Shown here: one piece after another, positions 1 through 7,648 of the stretch | Numbering within the stretch: the first letter of the stretch is position 1 | How the letters are laid out: each line of letters opens with the position of its first letter | DNA from: Micavibrio_A sp040381535 | GTDB lineage: Bacteria > Pseudomonadota > Alphaproteobacteria > Micavibrionales > Micavibrionaceae | Length of the DNA: 36,949 nt | Direction: 5' to 3' | Assembly (NCBI GenBank): GCA_040381535.1 | Contig: JBEIHF010000023.1 | Location: forward strand, 1 to 36,949 | Program-made: the position numbers and the translations under genes | The notes under the pieces: model-generated | Told to the model about the DNA's origin: nothing | What the model saw: the letters and a program-made list of their open reading frames with translations, nothing else | The model's database searches: none

Positions 1-994
1 ACGGATGATGGGATAGGAAACCGAAGCGCCATAGCTTTGCGACACGCCCTTGATATCGAGTAAGGACAAATTCGACCCTGGCTCCGTATGCGCGCGGGAT
101 AAACTGACCGTAATATCTGTGCCCGATACACCGAAGATGGGCACCTTGTAGGAAAGCGACCCCGATTTCTGCTCGTCGATCGGAACCGCCACCGTGATGT
201 TCGCGGACAATTCGTAATAATTCGGGCCCAAGTGGAACGCGCGCGCTCCGGCTTTCATCTGCAACGGTCCTGCAAAGACGGAACCATGATTGTCGATCGC
301 AAGGCTGGCGATTTGTTCCTTTTCTTCGTTCCTCTGGATGATCAAACGCACTTCGCCCGAAGTCGGCTGCGCCGTTCTTGGCGTAGCAAGAATGGCAGAT
401 ACATTGGAATCAGGCAAATCGTTGAGGATCAGCATGATACGCTCGAGCTTGCGGACATTGAGCGGACGCATTCTGGCGATACGCTCCGCGGCATCATCGA
501 TCACGGGCGATGGGCGAATATTGGGATCAAGCTCCACCTCGACCACTTGGCCTTCGATCACAGCCAGATGGACATTGCCTTCAACTATATTCTGGTTGGG
601 AATGACGGCCTTGGTCAACGCGTACCCATCATCAAGATATTTTTGCTGAATGGCCGCCATAATTTCGAACAGCGTGGCGACAGAAATTTCCTTGCCGACA
701 TACTGGTTGTATAAGGGCGCGACATCGCCGTATTCATAGGCAGTCATGCCATCCACATATATTTCGTTCAAAACGAAACGCAGATTTTCCATACCCTCGG
801 GCGCAGCTGCGACAATTTTTTTTGTTTCTTCGGATTGTTCGAGGGATTGGTCGAGCGTTTTGCGGCGTTCCATTTCCTCGAACGCGCGCGACGGATCTGC
901 GGCGCCCGGAAGATCAACTTGCGCGAACACCCCGTGCGAATAAAAAAAGGCCTCCGAATGCGAAAGCCATCAGTAGATATCGTTTCAGTCTCAT
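1..994 (-). CDS. Two-partner secretion transporter, ShlB/FhaC/HecB family (partial, apparent frameshift near the N-terminus)
   Basis: The frame is open from 930 to the left edge and encodes about 310 residues, so the C-terminal part of the beta-barrel is missing. After a charged helical stretch comes a POTRA_2-type domain: a KYLDDGYALTKAVIPNQ segment followed by NVHLAVIEGQVVEVEL, the hallmark of TpsB transporters. A second POTRA-like region and the start of the barrel (GSLSYKVPIF) follow. TpsB proteins export a large TpsA exoprotein across the outer membrane; no TpsA partner is visible here. The only start in the main frame is a GTG at 930, which would leave no signal peptide. An ATG at 994 opens a perfect signal-peptide-like stretch (MRLKRYLLMAFAFGGLF) in a frame one base off. 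Removing one A from the A7 run at 942-948 joins the two and gives a cleavage site GVFA/QVDLP. Family assignment is firm; the frameshift may be real or a sequencing error. Confidence 0.8.
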
Positions 995-1085
995 AGGGGA
1001 CCAAACCATCGTAACTACTTGATGTGATAATAAACGAACGCGTAAAATTATCTATACATGGCCGGGGGTTACCGAACAACCCGCA

Positions 1086-2585
1086 CTACCCTGATATCAG
1101 TACTGACTTAACAGATTGTGACAATACTTTTCGTACGGCATTCTGCCATCCATCATACAGCATTGTGTGGTCTTGCAAAGCGGGTTCCGGCTCATAGCGC
1201 CGTGCACATTTCCATTTAGCGGCGATATCTTCGAGATCTTTATAAACCCCTGATGAAAGCCCTGCCATATAAGCGGCACCAAGAGCCGTGGTCTCCGAGA
1301 CTTCGGGAATTTCAACGGGTTTGCCGAGCATGGACGCCAGAAATTTGCAGACAAACTCATTCGCGACCAATCCACCATCGGCGCGAATAACCTTGGGATC
1401 AAATCCGCTATCGGCAACAAATGCCTTCATCAGGTCCTTGGTCTGATAGGCCTGTGCCTCCAATGCCGCCCGAACAATATGCGCCGATGTTGTGGCACGC
1501 GTAATTCCTGAAATCATACCGCGGGCGTTCGGGTCCCAATAGGGTGCGCCTAGCCCCGTGAAGGCAGGCACAAAATAAACCCCGTCCGTGTCTTTAACCG
1601 ATTCCGCGATAGCTTGAGTCTCGGATGCATTTTTGAAAAGATGCAGGCCATCGCGTAGCCATTGCACGGCGGCGCCCGCTACAAAAATTGCACCTTCAAT
1701 CGCGTAAGTCGTTTTACCGTTCAATCGGTAAGCGGTGGTGGTGAGCAGTTTGTTTTGCGATTGCTTGAACGTGCTGCCGATATTCATCAGCGCGAAACAT
1801 CCTGTGCCATAAGTGGATTTGACCATACCCTCTTTGAAACAGGCTTGCCCGAATAACGCAGCCTGTTGATCCCCAGCCATACCGCCAACCGCATAAGACT
1901 TACCGAGTAGGCTTGCATCGGTATTACCGAACGATGCCACATTGTCTTTGACTTCGGGCAAAAGGCCTTTTGGGATGTTGAAGATTTTTAAAAGCTCGTC
2001 GTCCCATTTGTTCTCGACGATGTTGTAGATCATGGTACGCGAAGCATTGGTGACATCCGTCGCGTGGATTTTGCCTCCGCTTAGACGCCAGAGCAAAAAG
2101 CAATCCACAGTACCAAACGCCAGATTTCCTGCTTCGGCTTTTTTACGCGCGCCGTCGACATTGTCCAATATCCACGCTATTTTGGTTGCTGAAAAATACG
2201 GGTCAAGCAGTAAGCCCGTTTTGGATGCGATGGTTTTTTCAAGGTTCTTGGATTTCAACCCCGCGCAATATTCAGACGTGCGGCGGTCCTGCCATACGAT
2301 GGCGTTGTACAAAGGCTTGCCGGTTTTTCGGTCCCAGACAATCGTCGTCTCGCGCTGGTTGGTGATGCCGATAGATGAAATATTCTCATGATGGTCTTTG
2401 AGCAAACCTTGCACGCACCACAGCGTATCATTCCATATATCTTCAGGATTTTGTTCGACCCACCCGTTATTGGGCATATGGAGTTTCAATTCCTTTTGCC
2501 GCACATCGATGATTTTAGCGTCCGATGAAAACAAAATCGCGCGACTGCTCGTCGTGCCTTGGTCGATGGCGAGAATAGCCGTCAT
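1086..2585 (-). CDS. glpK: Glycerol kinase
   Basis: This 499-residue protein has the usual length and motifs of FGGY-family glycerol kinase. It starts with the phosphate-binding loop AIDQGTTSSRA, contains the glycerol-contacting NQRETTIVW, the catalytic-Asp motif GGMAGDQQAALFGQ and the adenosine-binding YGTGCFALMNIG. It phosphorylates glycerol with ATP to sn-glycerol 3-phosphate in the cytoplasm. Its ATG overlaps the TGA of the upstream glpD by four bases (ATGA), so the two are translationally coupled and form a glycerol catabolic pair. No glpF facilitator or glpR repressor is seen next to it. Confidence 0.97.
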   Translation of the reverse strand: MTAILAIDQGTTSSRAILFSSDAKIIDVRQKELKLHMPNNGWVEQNPEDIWNDTLWCVQGLLKDHHENISSIGITNQRETTIVWDRKTGKPLYNAIVWQDRRTSEYCAGLKSKNLEKTIASKTGLLLDPYFSATKIAWILDNVDGARKKAEAGNLAFGTVDCFLLWRLSGGKIHATDVTNASRTMIYNIVENKWDDELLKIFNIPKGLLPEVKDNVASFGNTDASLLGKSYAVGGMAGDQQAALFGQACFKEGMVKSTYGTGCFALMNIGSTFKQSQNKLLTTTAYRLNGKTTYAIEGAIFVAGAAVQWLRDGLHLFKNASETQAIAESVKDTDGVYFVPAFTGLGAPYWDPNARGMISGITRATTSAHIVRAALEAQAYQTKDLMKAFVADSGFDPKVIRADGGLVANEFVCKFLASMLGKPVEIPEVSETTALGAAYMAGLSSGVYKDLEDIAAKWKCARRYEPEPALQDHTMLYDGWQNAVRKVLSQSVKSVLISG

Positions 2586-4108
2586 GATGCAATTTTCCGT
2601 TCCTTCAGGTAATACGGCAGTGCGGCTTCCAGCGCAAGGGAGGTTTTCTTTTCGACATGAAGGCCGAGCTTGGTACGGCGATATAAAATATCTTCGGCGG
2701 ACAATGCTAATTCATTTTGAATGAGATAAAATATCTCCGCCTCATACAATCCCCCGCCAAAATCACGCCCCATATCCTTTACATGCTCGATGCCGTCCAG
2801 AAGATTGTGTACCCGCGTACCGTATTGACGGGCGTAGCGGTGCAAAACTTCGGTCGGCAAGAACGGATAGGATTTGGACAGCTTCTCGAAAAACGCGCCG
2901 AAATCGGCATTTTCTATGTCACCGCCGGGAAGAGGCACGCGTTTGGTCCAACCTGAATTTTTGGGAGAGCCCGTGATTTTATCTACCGCGTGTTGGGCCA
3001 GCGTGCGGTAAGTCGTCAGCTTTCCACCAAAAACGGACAGAAGCGGTGCGCCGTGCGATGTATCCATATCAAGGCGGTAATCGCGCGTGACTTTCTGATC
3101 TGATCCCTGCCCGTCATCGAACAAGGCACGCACACCGCTATAAGTCCACGGTGCATCTTCGGGCGTAATTTGTTTTTCAAAAAAACGGTTCACGGCGGCG
3201 CAAAGATATTCTTTTTCCGCATCGCTTATGATTGGCTTCGCCGCATCACCTTCGAACGCTTCGTCCGTTGTCCCCACCAATGAAAATTCTTTTTCGTATG
3301 GTATGACAAAAACAATACGTTTATCGGGCTGTTGCAGAATATATGCATGATCGCCATCATACAAACGAGGAACAATCAAATGACTTCCTTTTACCAAACG
3401 TACCTTAGGCGTGTCCGCCGTGACAAGATTGGAAGATTCCAAAACGCCGCGCACCCAAGGGCCGCTCGCATTGATAATCATCCCTGCCGAAATCTGGAAT
3501 TCGTCGCCCGCGCCCTTGAAATCTTTTAAATGCACATGCCAGTGCGGCGTGTCGGGCGATCTTACAATCTGCATACAGGCCGTACGTGTCAGAATCTCCG
3601 CGCCCCGTGCCTTCGCATCCATGGCGTTGAGCACGACAAGGCGAGAATCATCCGCCCAGCAATCGGAATATTTAAAACCGTCGCGGTAATCATAAGACAA
3701 CGGTTCGCCCAACAAGGAATCATGCAAACTTATAGCGCTGGAGGATGATAATTTTCTGCGCCCTGCCAAATGATCATACAAAAACAGACCGAGCGAGATT
3801 ATCCATTTCGGGCGTAGGCCCTTTACATGGGGCAAAACGAATTCCATCGGTTTTATGACATGCGGTGCATTACAAAGCAGTATCTCGCGTTCCTTCAAGG
3901 ATTCGCGCACGAGCTTAAATTCACCCATTTCGAGATAACGCAAACCGCCATGGATCAATTTGGTGGATGCGGACGATGTGCCTTGCGCGAGGTCTTGTGC
4001 CTCGACGAGCAAAACCGAAAGTCCGCGGCCCGCGGCTTCACGCGCAATCCCCGCGCCATTGATACCGCCGCCGATGATGCACAGATCGTAATCCGGTTTC
4101 ATGCCCAT
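2582..4108 (-). CDS. glpD: Aerobic glycerol-3-phosphate dehydrogenase
   Basis: FAD-dependent glycerol-3-phosphate dehydrogenase, about 508 residues, the normal length. The N-terminal dinucleotide-binding motif is CIIGGGINGAGIAREAAGRG, followed by SSASTKLIHGGLRYLE, typical of GlpD. The C-terminal region (residues about 400-500) matches the DAO C-terminal domain. It oxidises glycerol 3-phosphate to dihydroxyacetone phosphate at the inner membrane and passes electrons to quinone. It is first in the glpD-glpK pair. Two starts are possible: ATG at 4108 lies only 3 bases after the AGG, while ATG at 4102 (MKPDYDLC) lies 9 bases after it and is probably the better start. Confidence 0.96.
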   Translation of the reverse strand: MGMKPDYDLCIIGGGINGAGIAREAAGRGLSVLLVEAQDLAQGTSSASTKLIHGGLRYLEMGEFKLVRESLKEREILLCNAPHVIKPMEFVLPHVKGLRPKWIISLGLFLYDHLAGRRKLSSSSAISLHDSLLGEPLSYDYRDGFKYSDCWADDSRLVVLNAMDAKARGAEILTRTACMQIVRSPDTPHWHVHLKDFKGAGDEFQISAGMIINASGPWVRGVLESSNLVTADTPKVRLVKGSHLIVPRLYDGDHAYILQQPDKRIVFVIPYEKEFSLVGTTDEAFEGDAAKPIISDAEKEYLCAAVNRFFEKQITPEDAPWTYSGVRALFDDGQGSDQKVTRDYRLDMDTSHGAPLLSVFGGKLTTYRTLAQHAVDKITGSPKNSGWTKRVPLPGGDIENADFGAFFEKLSKSYPFLPTEVLHRYARQYGTRVHNLLDGIEHVKDMGRDFGGGLYEAEIFYLIQNELALSAEDILYRRTKLGLHVEKKTSLALEAALPYYLKERKIAS

Positions 4109-4192
4109 ATACCTGAAAAAGATATATTAGGTTAGCTTAATTTCCCAAGGGAACGAAGGGATGACAGGGCGTTTTACACAGATTATGCGCCA

Positions 4193-4327
4193 TTATGCTG
4201 CTAGTGCTTTTTGCGCCACGTGACGCAATTTCGCTTTCATTTGCAAGGGCGTAGAAGGCTTTCGGATATAGCCGTCAACGCCATAATTACGCGCTTCTAT
4301 CAAGGATTTTTTGATCGCCGTCCCGCT
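4193..4327 (-). pseudogene. Remnant of a receiver (CheY-like) domain, C-terminal end only
   Basis: A 44-codon open stretch, closed upstream by an in-frame TAA (4328-4330) and ending in TAA at 4193-4195, has no start codon or ribosome binding site. Its translation contains EARNYGVDGYIRKPSTPLQM followed by KAKLRHV, which matches the end of a response-regulator receiver domain: alpha4, then beta5 with the conserved Lys-Pro, then alpha5. The phosphoacceptor half is absent. I infer a decayed response regulator lying between the 3' end of the leucine dehydrogenase gene and glpD. It is not a copy of the cpdR gene found later in the window. Confidence 0.6.
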
Positions 4328-4335
4328 TTACGAAA

Positions 4336-5523
4336 CTACTGAACCAAGGACGTATCGCCACCTTGGCCAAAACTTGCAGGCGGTTCAGAATTGACGAGCG
4401 GTTTGCCGCCCATGAATTTTTCTTCCGCGAGTTTGTCCGCCGCTTCGCCCGTGCCCAGATGATGCGCGGTGGCGTAAGACAAAACATCCGTCACGGTCTG
4501 GCCTATGCGTTCGACATGGGCAACCATACTCTGGCGGCTAATGGTCAGATCCATCGGGTTGTAACCTGACTTACGGAAGTATTCATACCCCACACAAATC
4601 ACCCCGCCCGCGTTGATAACGTAATCGGGAACGTAGAGGATTTTCTTGTCCATCAATTGAATGTCGTGGTGTGCTTTCAAAAGCTGGTTGTTGGCCGCGC
4701 CAGCAACGATATGCGCCTTTAATTTCGGAATGGTGTCGTCATTCAAAACGCCGCCCATGGCGCAAGGTGCAAAAACTTCGGCTTCGACTTCATAGATTTC
4801 ATCCGCGCCCACAATATAACCGCCGCCGAGTTCTTCTTTCGCCGCTTTCAAACGCGCCTCGTCGATATCGGTAATGAAAACTTCCACGCCGTCTTGGCGC
4901 AAAAGCTTGCACAGCTCCAGCCCCACCGCACCGATGCCTTGTACGGCAACCTTCAAGCCCGAAAGCGTTTCGCCGCCATAACGGTGTTTTACCGCCGAGC
5001 GGATACCGTGATAACAGCCAAGCGCGGTGAGCGGCGATGGATTGCCGCCGAGTTCACCAAAATCTTTGCCGCGGAAATATTCGGGCGGCAGGCCCGTGAC
5101 ATGTTCGGTATATTTGGAAATGGCGAGCATGTCTTCTTCGGTAGAACCGGAATCTTCGGCCGTGATGTATTTGCCTTCGAAGGTTTCGACCGCTTCGCCC
5201 ATGTCTTCCATGATCTCTTCGGTTTTGTCTTTTCTGAAATCACCGATGATGACGGATTTACCGCCGCCAAGCGGTAAGCCAGCCATAGCGTTTTTATAGG
5301 TCATGCCACGCGAGAGACGCAAGACGTCCGTCAAAGCATGTTCTTCCGTGGGATAGCGGAGCATGCGCAAACCGCCCAAGGACGGGCCGAGATTGGTGTT
5401 GTGAACCGCAATGAGGGCGATCAGATTGGTATCGGGGCCGAGCAGAATGCGGCGCACCGTTTCGTGATGGTCGAAGGAGACGTTTTGCTCCAACTGGCCT
5501 TTATCGACGTCCTTGAAAATCAT
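4336..5523 (-). CDS. Leucine dehydrogenase-type (Leu/Phe/Val) amino acid dehydrogenase
   Basis: NAD-dependent deaminating amino acid dehydrogenase of the Glu/Leu/Phe/Val family, 395 residues from the preferred start. The two catalytic lysines are visible as TYKNAMAGLPLGGGK (K77 and K89), with the 12-residue spacing of Bacillus leucine dehydrogenase. The substrate-side motif GNPSPLTALGCYHGI and a Rossmann motif QGIGAVG (residues 195-201) follow. It would interconvert branched-chain amino acids and 2-oxo acids in the cytoplasm. The frame stays open up to 5610, but ATG 5523 (MIFKDVDKG) has a good AAGGG site six bases upstream and begins at the usual family N-terminus. The C-terminus carries a short extra tail after the usual end. 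Leucine versus valine or phenylalanine preference cannot be decided by eye. Confidence 0.93.
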   Translation of the reverse strand: MIFKDVDKGQLEQNVSFDHHETVRRILLGPDTNLIALIAVHNTNLGPSLGGLRMLRYPTEEHALTDVLRLSRGMTYKNAMAGLPLGGGKSVIIGDFRKDKTEEIMEDMGEAVETFEGKYITAEDSGSTEEDMLAISKYTEHVTGLPPEYFRGKDFGELGGNPSPLTALGCYHGIRSAVKHRYGGETLSGLKVAVQGIGAVGLELCKLLRQDGVEVFITDIDEARLKAAKEELGGGYIVGADEIYEVEAEVFAPCAMGGVLNDDTIPKLKAHIVAGAANNQLLKAHHDIQLMDKKILYVPDYVINAGGVICVGYEYFRKSGYNPMDLTISRQSMVAHVERIGQTVTDVLSYATAHHLGTGEAADKLAEEKFMGGKPLVNSEPPASFGQGGDTSLVQ

Positions 5524-5705
5524 GATCCACCCTTCTTCTTGTGTAATGTCCCCTTGTAAGGGGTTTGGGGCGGGCAGATCAACCGTTTTTGGCCCGAAAG
5601 GCGTGGCCACATTAATTTTTGTTCCGTTCGTTTTGCGTGTTTTTTGATTCCGAAGTCCGATCTATCCGTTCGTTTTGCAGATTTTTCGCACGGGAAGGTT
5701 AATGT

Positions 5706-5815
5706 TGGTGGACTAAGTCCACATTTTTTCGGCGCGGAATGTGAACCGACATTCACAAAAAACGGCAATCCAAGCCGGATTGCTTCGCTACGCTCGCAAG
5801 GATGGTGGTGAAGTT
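5706..5815. repeat. Palindromic intergenic repeat cluster (ERSEAI-type)
   Basis: Three short inverted repeats lie in series between the dehydrogenase gene and the next gene. GTGGACT/AGTCCAC is at 5708-5722 (7-bp arms, 1-base centre), GAATGT/ACATTC at 5737-5754 (6-bp arms) and GCAATCC/GGATTGC at 5765-5783 (7-bp arms). The last continues into a block that reads CERSEAIRLGLP on the minus strand, a signature of dispersed intergenic repeats seen in many bacterial genomes. The frame through it (minus strand, 5520-5843) is open but looks non-coding. The rest of the 5524-5873 spacer shows no gene. Confidence 0.6.
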
Positions 5816-5873
5816 CGGCGGTGTAAAAAAATTTCATCAGCAACTATAGGATTTTATGCCTAATATAGCAAGA

Positions 5874-6317
5874 TCAAACGGGCGCAGTTTTGAGCACTAA
5901 CAATGCGAGCGCAATGTAGCGCCCGATTTTTGCGACCGATACCAGCAACAAAAAAACGAGGAAGCGTTCTTTCATGACACCGGCCATGACCGTCAGAGGA
6001 TCACCGATAAAGGGAACCCAACACAATAACAGCGACCAGCGCCCGTATTTTTTATAGAAGGCCTTCGCCCTTTCCAAAGATTTTTCCTTCACGGGAAACC
6101 ATTTTCGGTTTTTTAAAGTTTCAACGTAAACACCCAAAAACCAGTTGAGGCAGGCACCCAGAATATTGGCCACGCTTGCGACGGCAACCAAGATAAAAGC
6201 ATGAATATCGGTTTTCAAAATAAGCGTGGCCAACACGCCTTCGGATTGCGCGGGGAAAATGGTGGCCGCGGCAAAAGACACAAGAAACAAACTTACCAGC
6301 GCGGCGACAATGTTCAT
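5874..6317 (-). CDS. YqaA family (DedA/SNARE-associated-like) membrane protein
   Basis: A 147-residue hydrophobic protein with about four membrane segments. The central GACLNWFLGVYVE and the later YGRWSLLLCWVPFIGDPLTVMAG are typical of the YqaA branch of the DedA/VTT superfamily; the latter contains the conserved re-entrant-loop region with the GDP motif. Members sit in the inner membrane and some DedA relatives move lipid carriers or protons, but YqaA function is not established. It stands alone on the minus strand, downstream of the terminator-like hairpin at 6399-6428. No strong ribosome binding site is seen before ATG 6317. Confidence 0.85.
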   Translation of the reverse strand: MNIVAALVSLFLVSFAAATIFPAQSEGVLATLILKTDIHAFILVAVASVANILGACLNWFLGVYVETLKNRKWFPVKEKSLERAKAFYKKYGRWSLLLCWVPFIGDPLTVMAGVMKERFLVFLLLVSVAKIGRYIALALLVLKTAPV

Positions 6318-6398
6318 GAAATTAATTCGGTTTTTTTGAAGTTGGAATTTGTATCAGCTTATAGGGTTTTTCCTGAAGGCCATAAAAAAACGACAATG

Positions 6399-6428
6399 AA
6401 AAAACCGCTCCTTTTTAAAGGGAGCGGT
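6399..6428 (-). terminator. Intrinsic terminator after the candidate small RNA
   Basis: Perfect 8-bp stem ACCGCTCC/GGAGCGGT (6404-6411 with 6421-6428), 9-base loop, followed on the minus strand by a run of T. It would stop minus-strand transcription before the yqaA-like gene. Confidence 0.75.
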
Positions 6429-6552
6429 AAAGTTCATGGGTACCAGATCGGTTAAGAAAAAAACTTGTGTAGGTGGAGACCTAAATTCCTAAATAATTCC
6501 TTCGTCCTCTTAGCCTGCATCCCCGCATGACTATATCGTTATACCTTATAAT
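6399..6552 (-). ncRNA. Candidate small RNA with own promoter, anti-Shine-Dalgarno-type loop and terminator
   Basis: The 293-base spacer between the yqaA-like gene and the rluD-like gene holds no ORF but has the layout of a small RNA gene on the minus strand. A TTGCAT -35 (6585-6580) lies 18 bases before a TAATAT -10 (6561-6556), a transcript of about 150 nt would follow, and an intrinsic terminator lies at 6399-6428. Inside the transcript a small hairpin (6470-6483) has a 5-bp TAGGT/ACCTA stem that exposes CUCC in the loop, a sequence able to pair with ribosome binding sites. Alphaproteobacterial sRNAs with CUCC-type loops are known. A duplicated AGGAATT lies just 5' of it. The family cannot be named from sequence alone. 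Confidence 0.45.
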
Positions 6553-6579
6553 ATTATATTATGTAAAATTGTATGTAAT

Positions 6580-6585
6580 ATGCAA
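6580..6585 (-). promoter_or_regulatory. Candidate -35 box of the small RNA promoter
   Basis: TTGCAT on the minus strand, 18 bases upstream of TAATAT (6561-6556), in a very AT-rich stretch. It faces the candidate small RNA and lies just downstream of the end of the rluD-like gene. Confidence 0.4.
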
Positions 6586-6610
6586 ATTTGGGGCGGGATC
6601 GGCAACTAAC

Positions 6611-7615
6611 CTATTGATTTAATATTAAAATTAAGTTTCTCAGGTCTTCCGGCAAATCGCTCGTAAGTTCCATTTCTTCGCCCGTTACGGGGTGGATGAA
6701 GTGGATTTCGGCAGCATGGAGGGCCTGACGCGGGAAGGCCAAAACGGCCTCTCTCGCCTCTTCCGAATACCCGCCGCGGTTCATAAGGCTACGCTGCTCC
6801 TGAGGGGGCAGACCGTAGAGCTGGTCGCCCAACAAAGGATGCCCCAGATGTTGCATGTGGACGCGGATTTGGTGCGTCCTGCCCGTTTGCAACTGACACC
6901 TCACCAAAGACGCGATGGCGTTGAAAGTTTGTTGGCGCAGATAATGTGTGATGGCTTCGCGCCCCATTTTGTGGGAACGCACCCCCATTTTCACACGCGC
7001 CTTTTGATCACGTCCGATCGGCACGTTGATCGTGCCCTTGATCGGCGTGGGTTCTTTCCAGACCAGCGTTTGATAGATGCGAGATAGCGATCTATCCACC
7101 AATTGCGAAGCAAGGCCATTATGCGCGATGTCGTTTTTTGCAACGACCATAAGCCCCGATGTGTCTTTATCCAGCCTGTGCACGATGCCAGGGCGTTTTA
7201 CGCCGCCGATGCCGGAAAGCGTATCGCCGCAATGGTAGAGCAGCGCGGAGACCAATGTACCGTTTTGATTACCCGCACCCGGGTGCACCACCATGCCGAC
7301 GGGTTTGTTGAGGACCAGAAGATCATCGTCTTCATAAATAACATCGAGCGGGATATTTTCGGGTTGGGGCAAAGCCTCGATCGCTTCAGGCACCGTGAGC
7401 CCAATGACATCGCCCGTGGACACTTTGCCCGAGGCGTCATCGAACATTTTGCCGTTCACGGTAACCTGTCCGTCTTCGATAAGCACTTTCAAACGCGAAC
7501 GCGAGACGTTGGCGATCAGGTCCGCAAGAACCTTATCGAGGCGTCCGCCGTTTTCTACCGTAACGGTGGAAACGCTGTCATCGGAATCATCCGTATCGCC
7601 GTTTGTTTCGCTCAT
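6611..7615 (-). CDS. rluD: RluA/RluD-family 23S rRNA pseudouridine synthase
   Basis: A 334-residue protein with an N-terminal S4 RNA-binding domain (about residues 20-80, GRLDKVLADLIANVSRSRL) and a C-terminal RluA catalytic domain. The catalytic motif is HRLDKDTSG with the nucleophilic Asp at about residue 149; LQTGRTHQIRVHMQHLGHPLLGD is the second family signature. It isomerises uridines in 23S rRNA. The length and S4 domain favour RluD over RluA, but the exact sites modified are inferred. It lies 33 bases downstream of the secreted-protein gene that starts near 8977. Confidence 0.93.
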   Translation of the reverse strand: MSETNGDTDDSDDSVSTVTVENGGRLDKVLADLIANVSRSRLKVLIEDGQVTVNGKMFDDASGKVSTGDVIGLTVPEAIEALPQPENIPLDVIYEDDDLLVLNKPVGMVVHPGAGNQNGTLVSALLYHCGDTLSGIGGVKRPGIVHRLDKDTSGLMVVAKNDIAHNGLASQLVDRSLSRIYQTLVWKEPTPIKGTINVPIGRDQKARVKMGVRSHKMGREAITHYLRQQTFNAIASLVRCQLQTGRTHQIRVHMQHLGHPLLGDQLYGLPPQEQRSLMNRGGYSEEAREAVLAFPRQALHAAEIHFIHPVTGEEMELTSDLPEDLRNLILILNQ

Positions 7616-7648
7616 GGGCGGGTTTCTATCACATTTACGGGCTATATG

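Noticed and set aside
1021..1085. GGGTT/AACCC hairpin just after glpK as a terminator
   Set aside because: The stem is only five base pairs and has no T tract, so it is too weak to list.
5520..5843. Minus-strand 107-codon frame upstream of the leucine dehydrogenase gene
   Set aside because: It runs through the palindromic ERSEAI-type repeat and overlaps the dehydrogenase start; composition looks non-coding.
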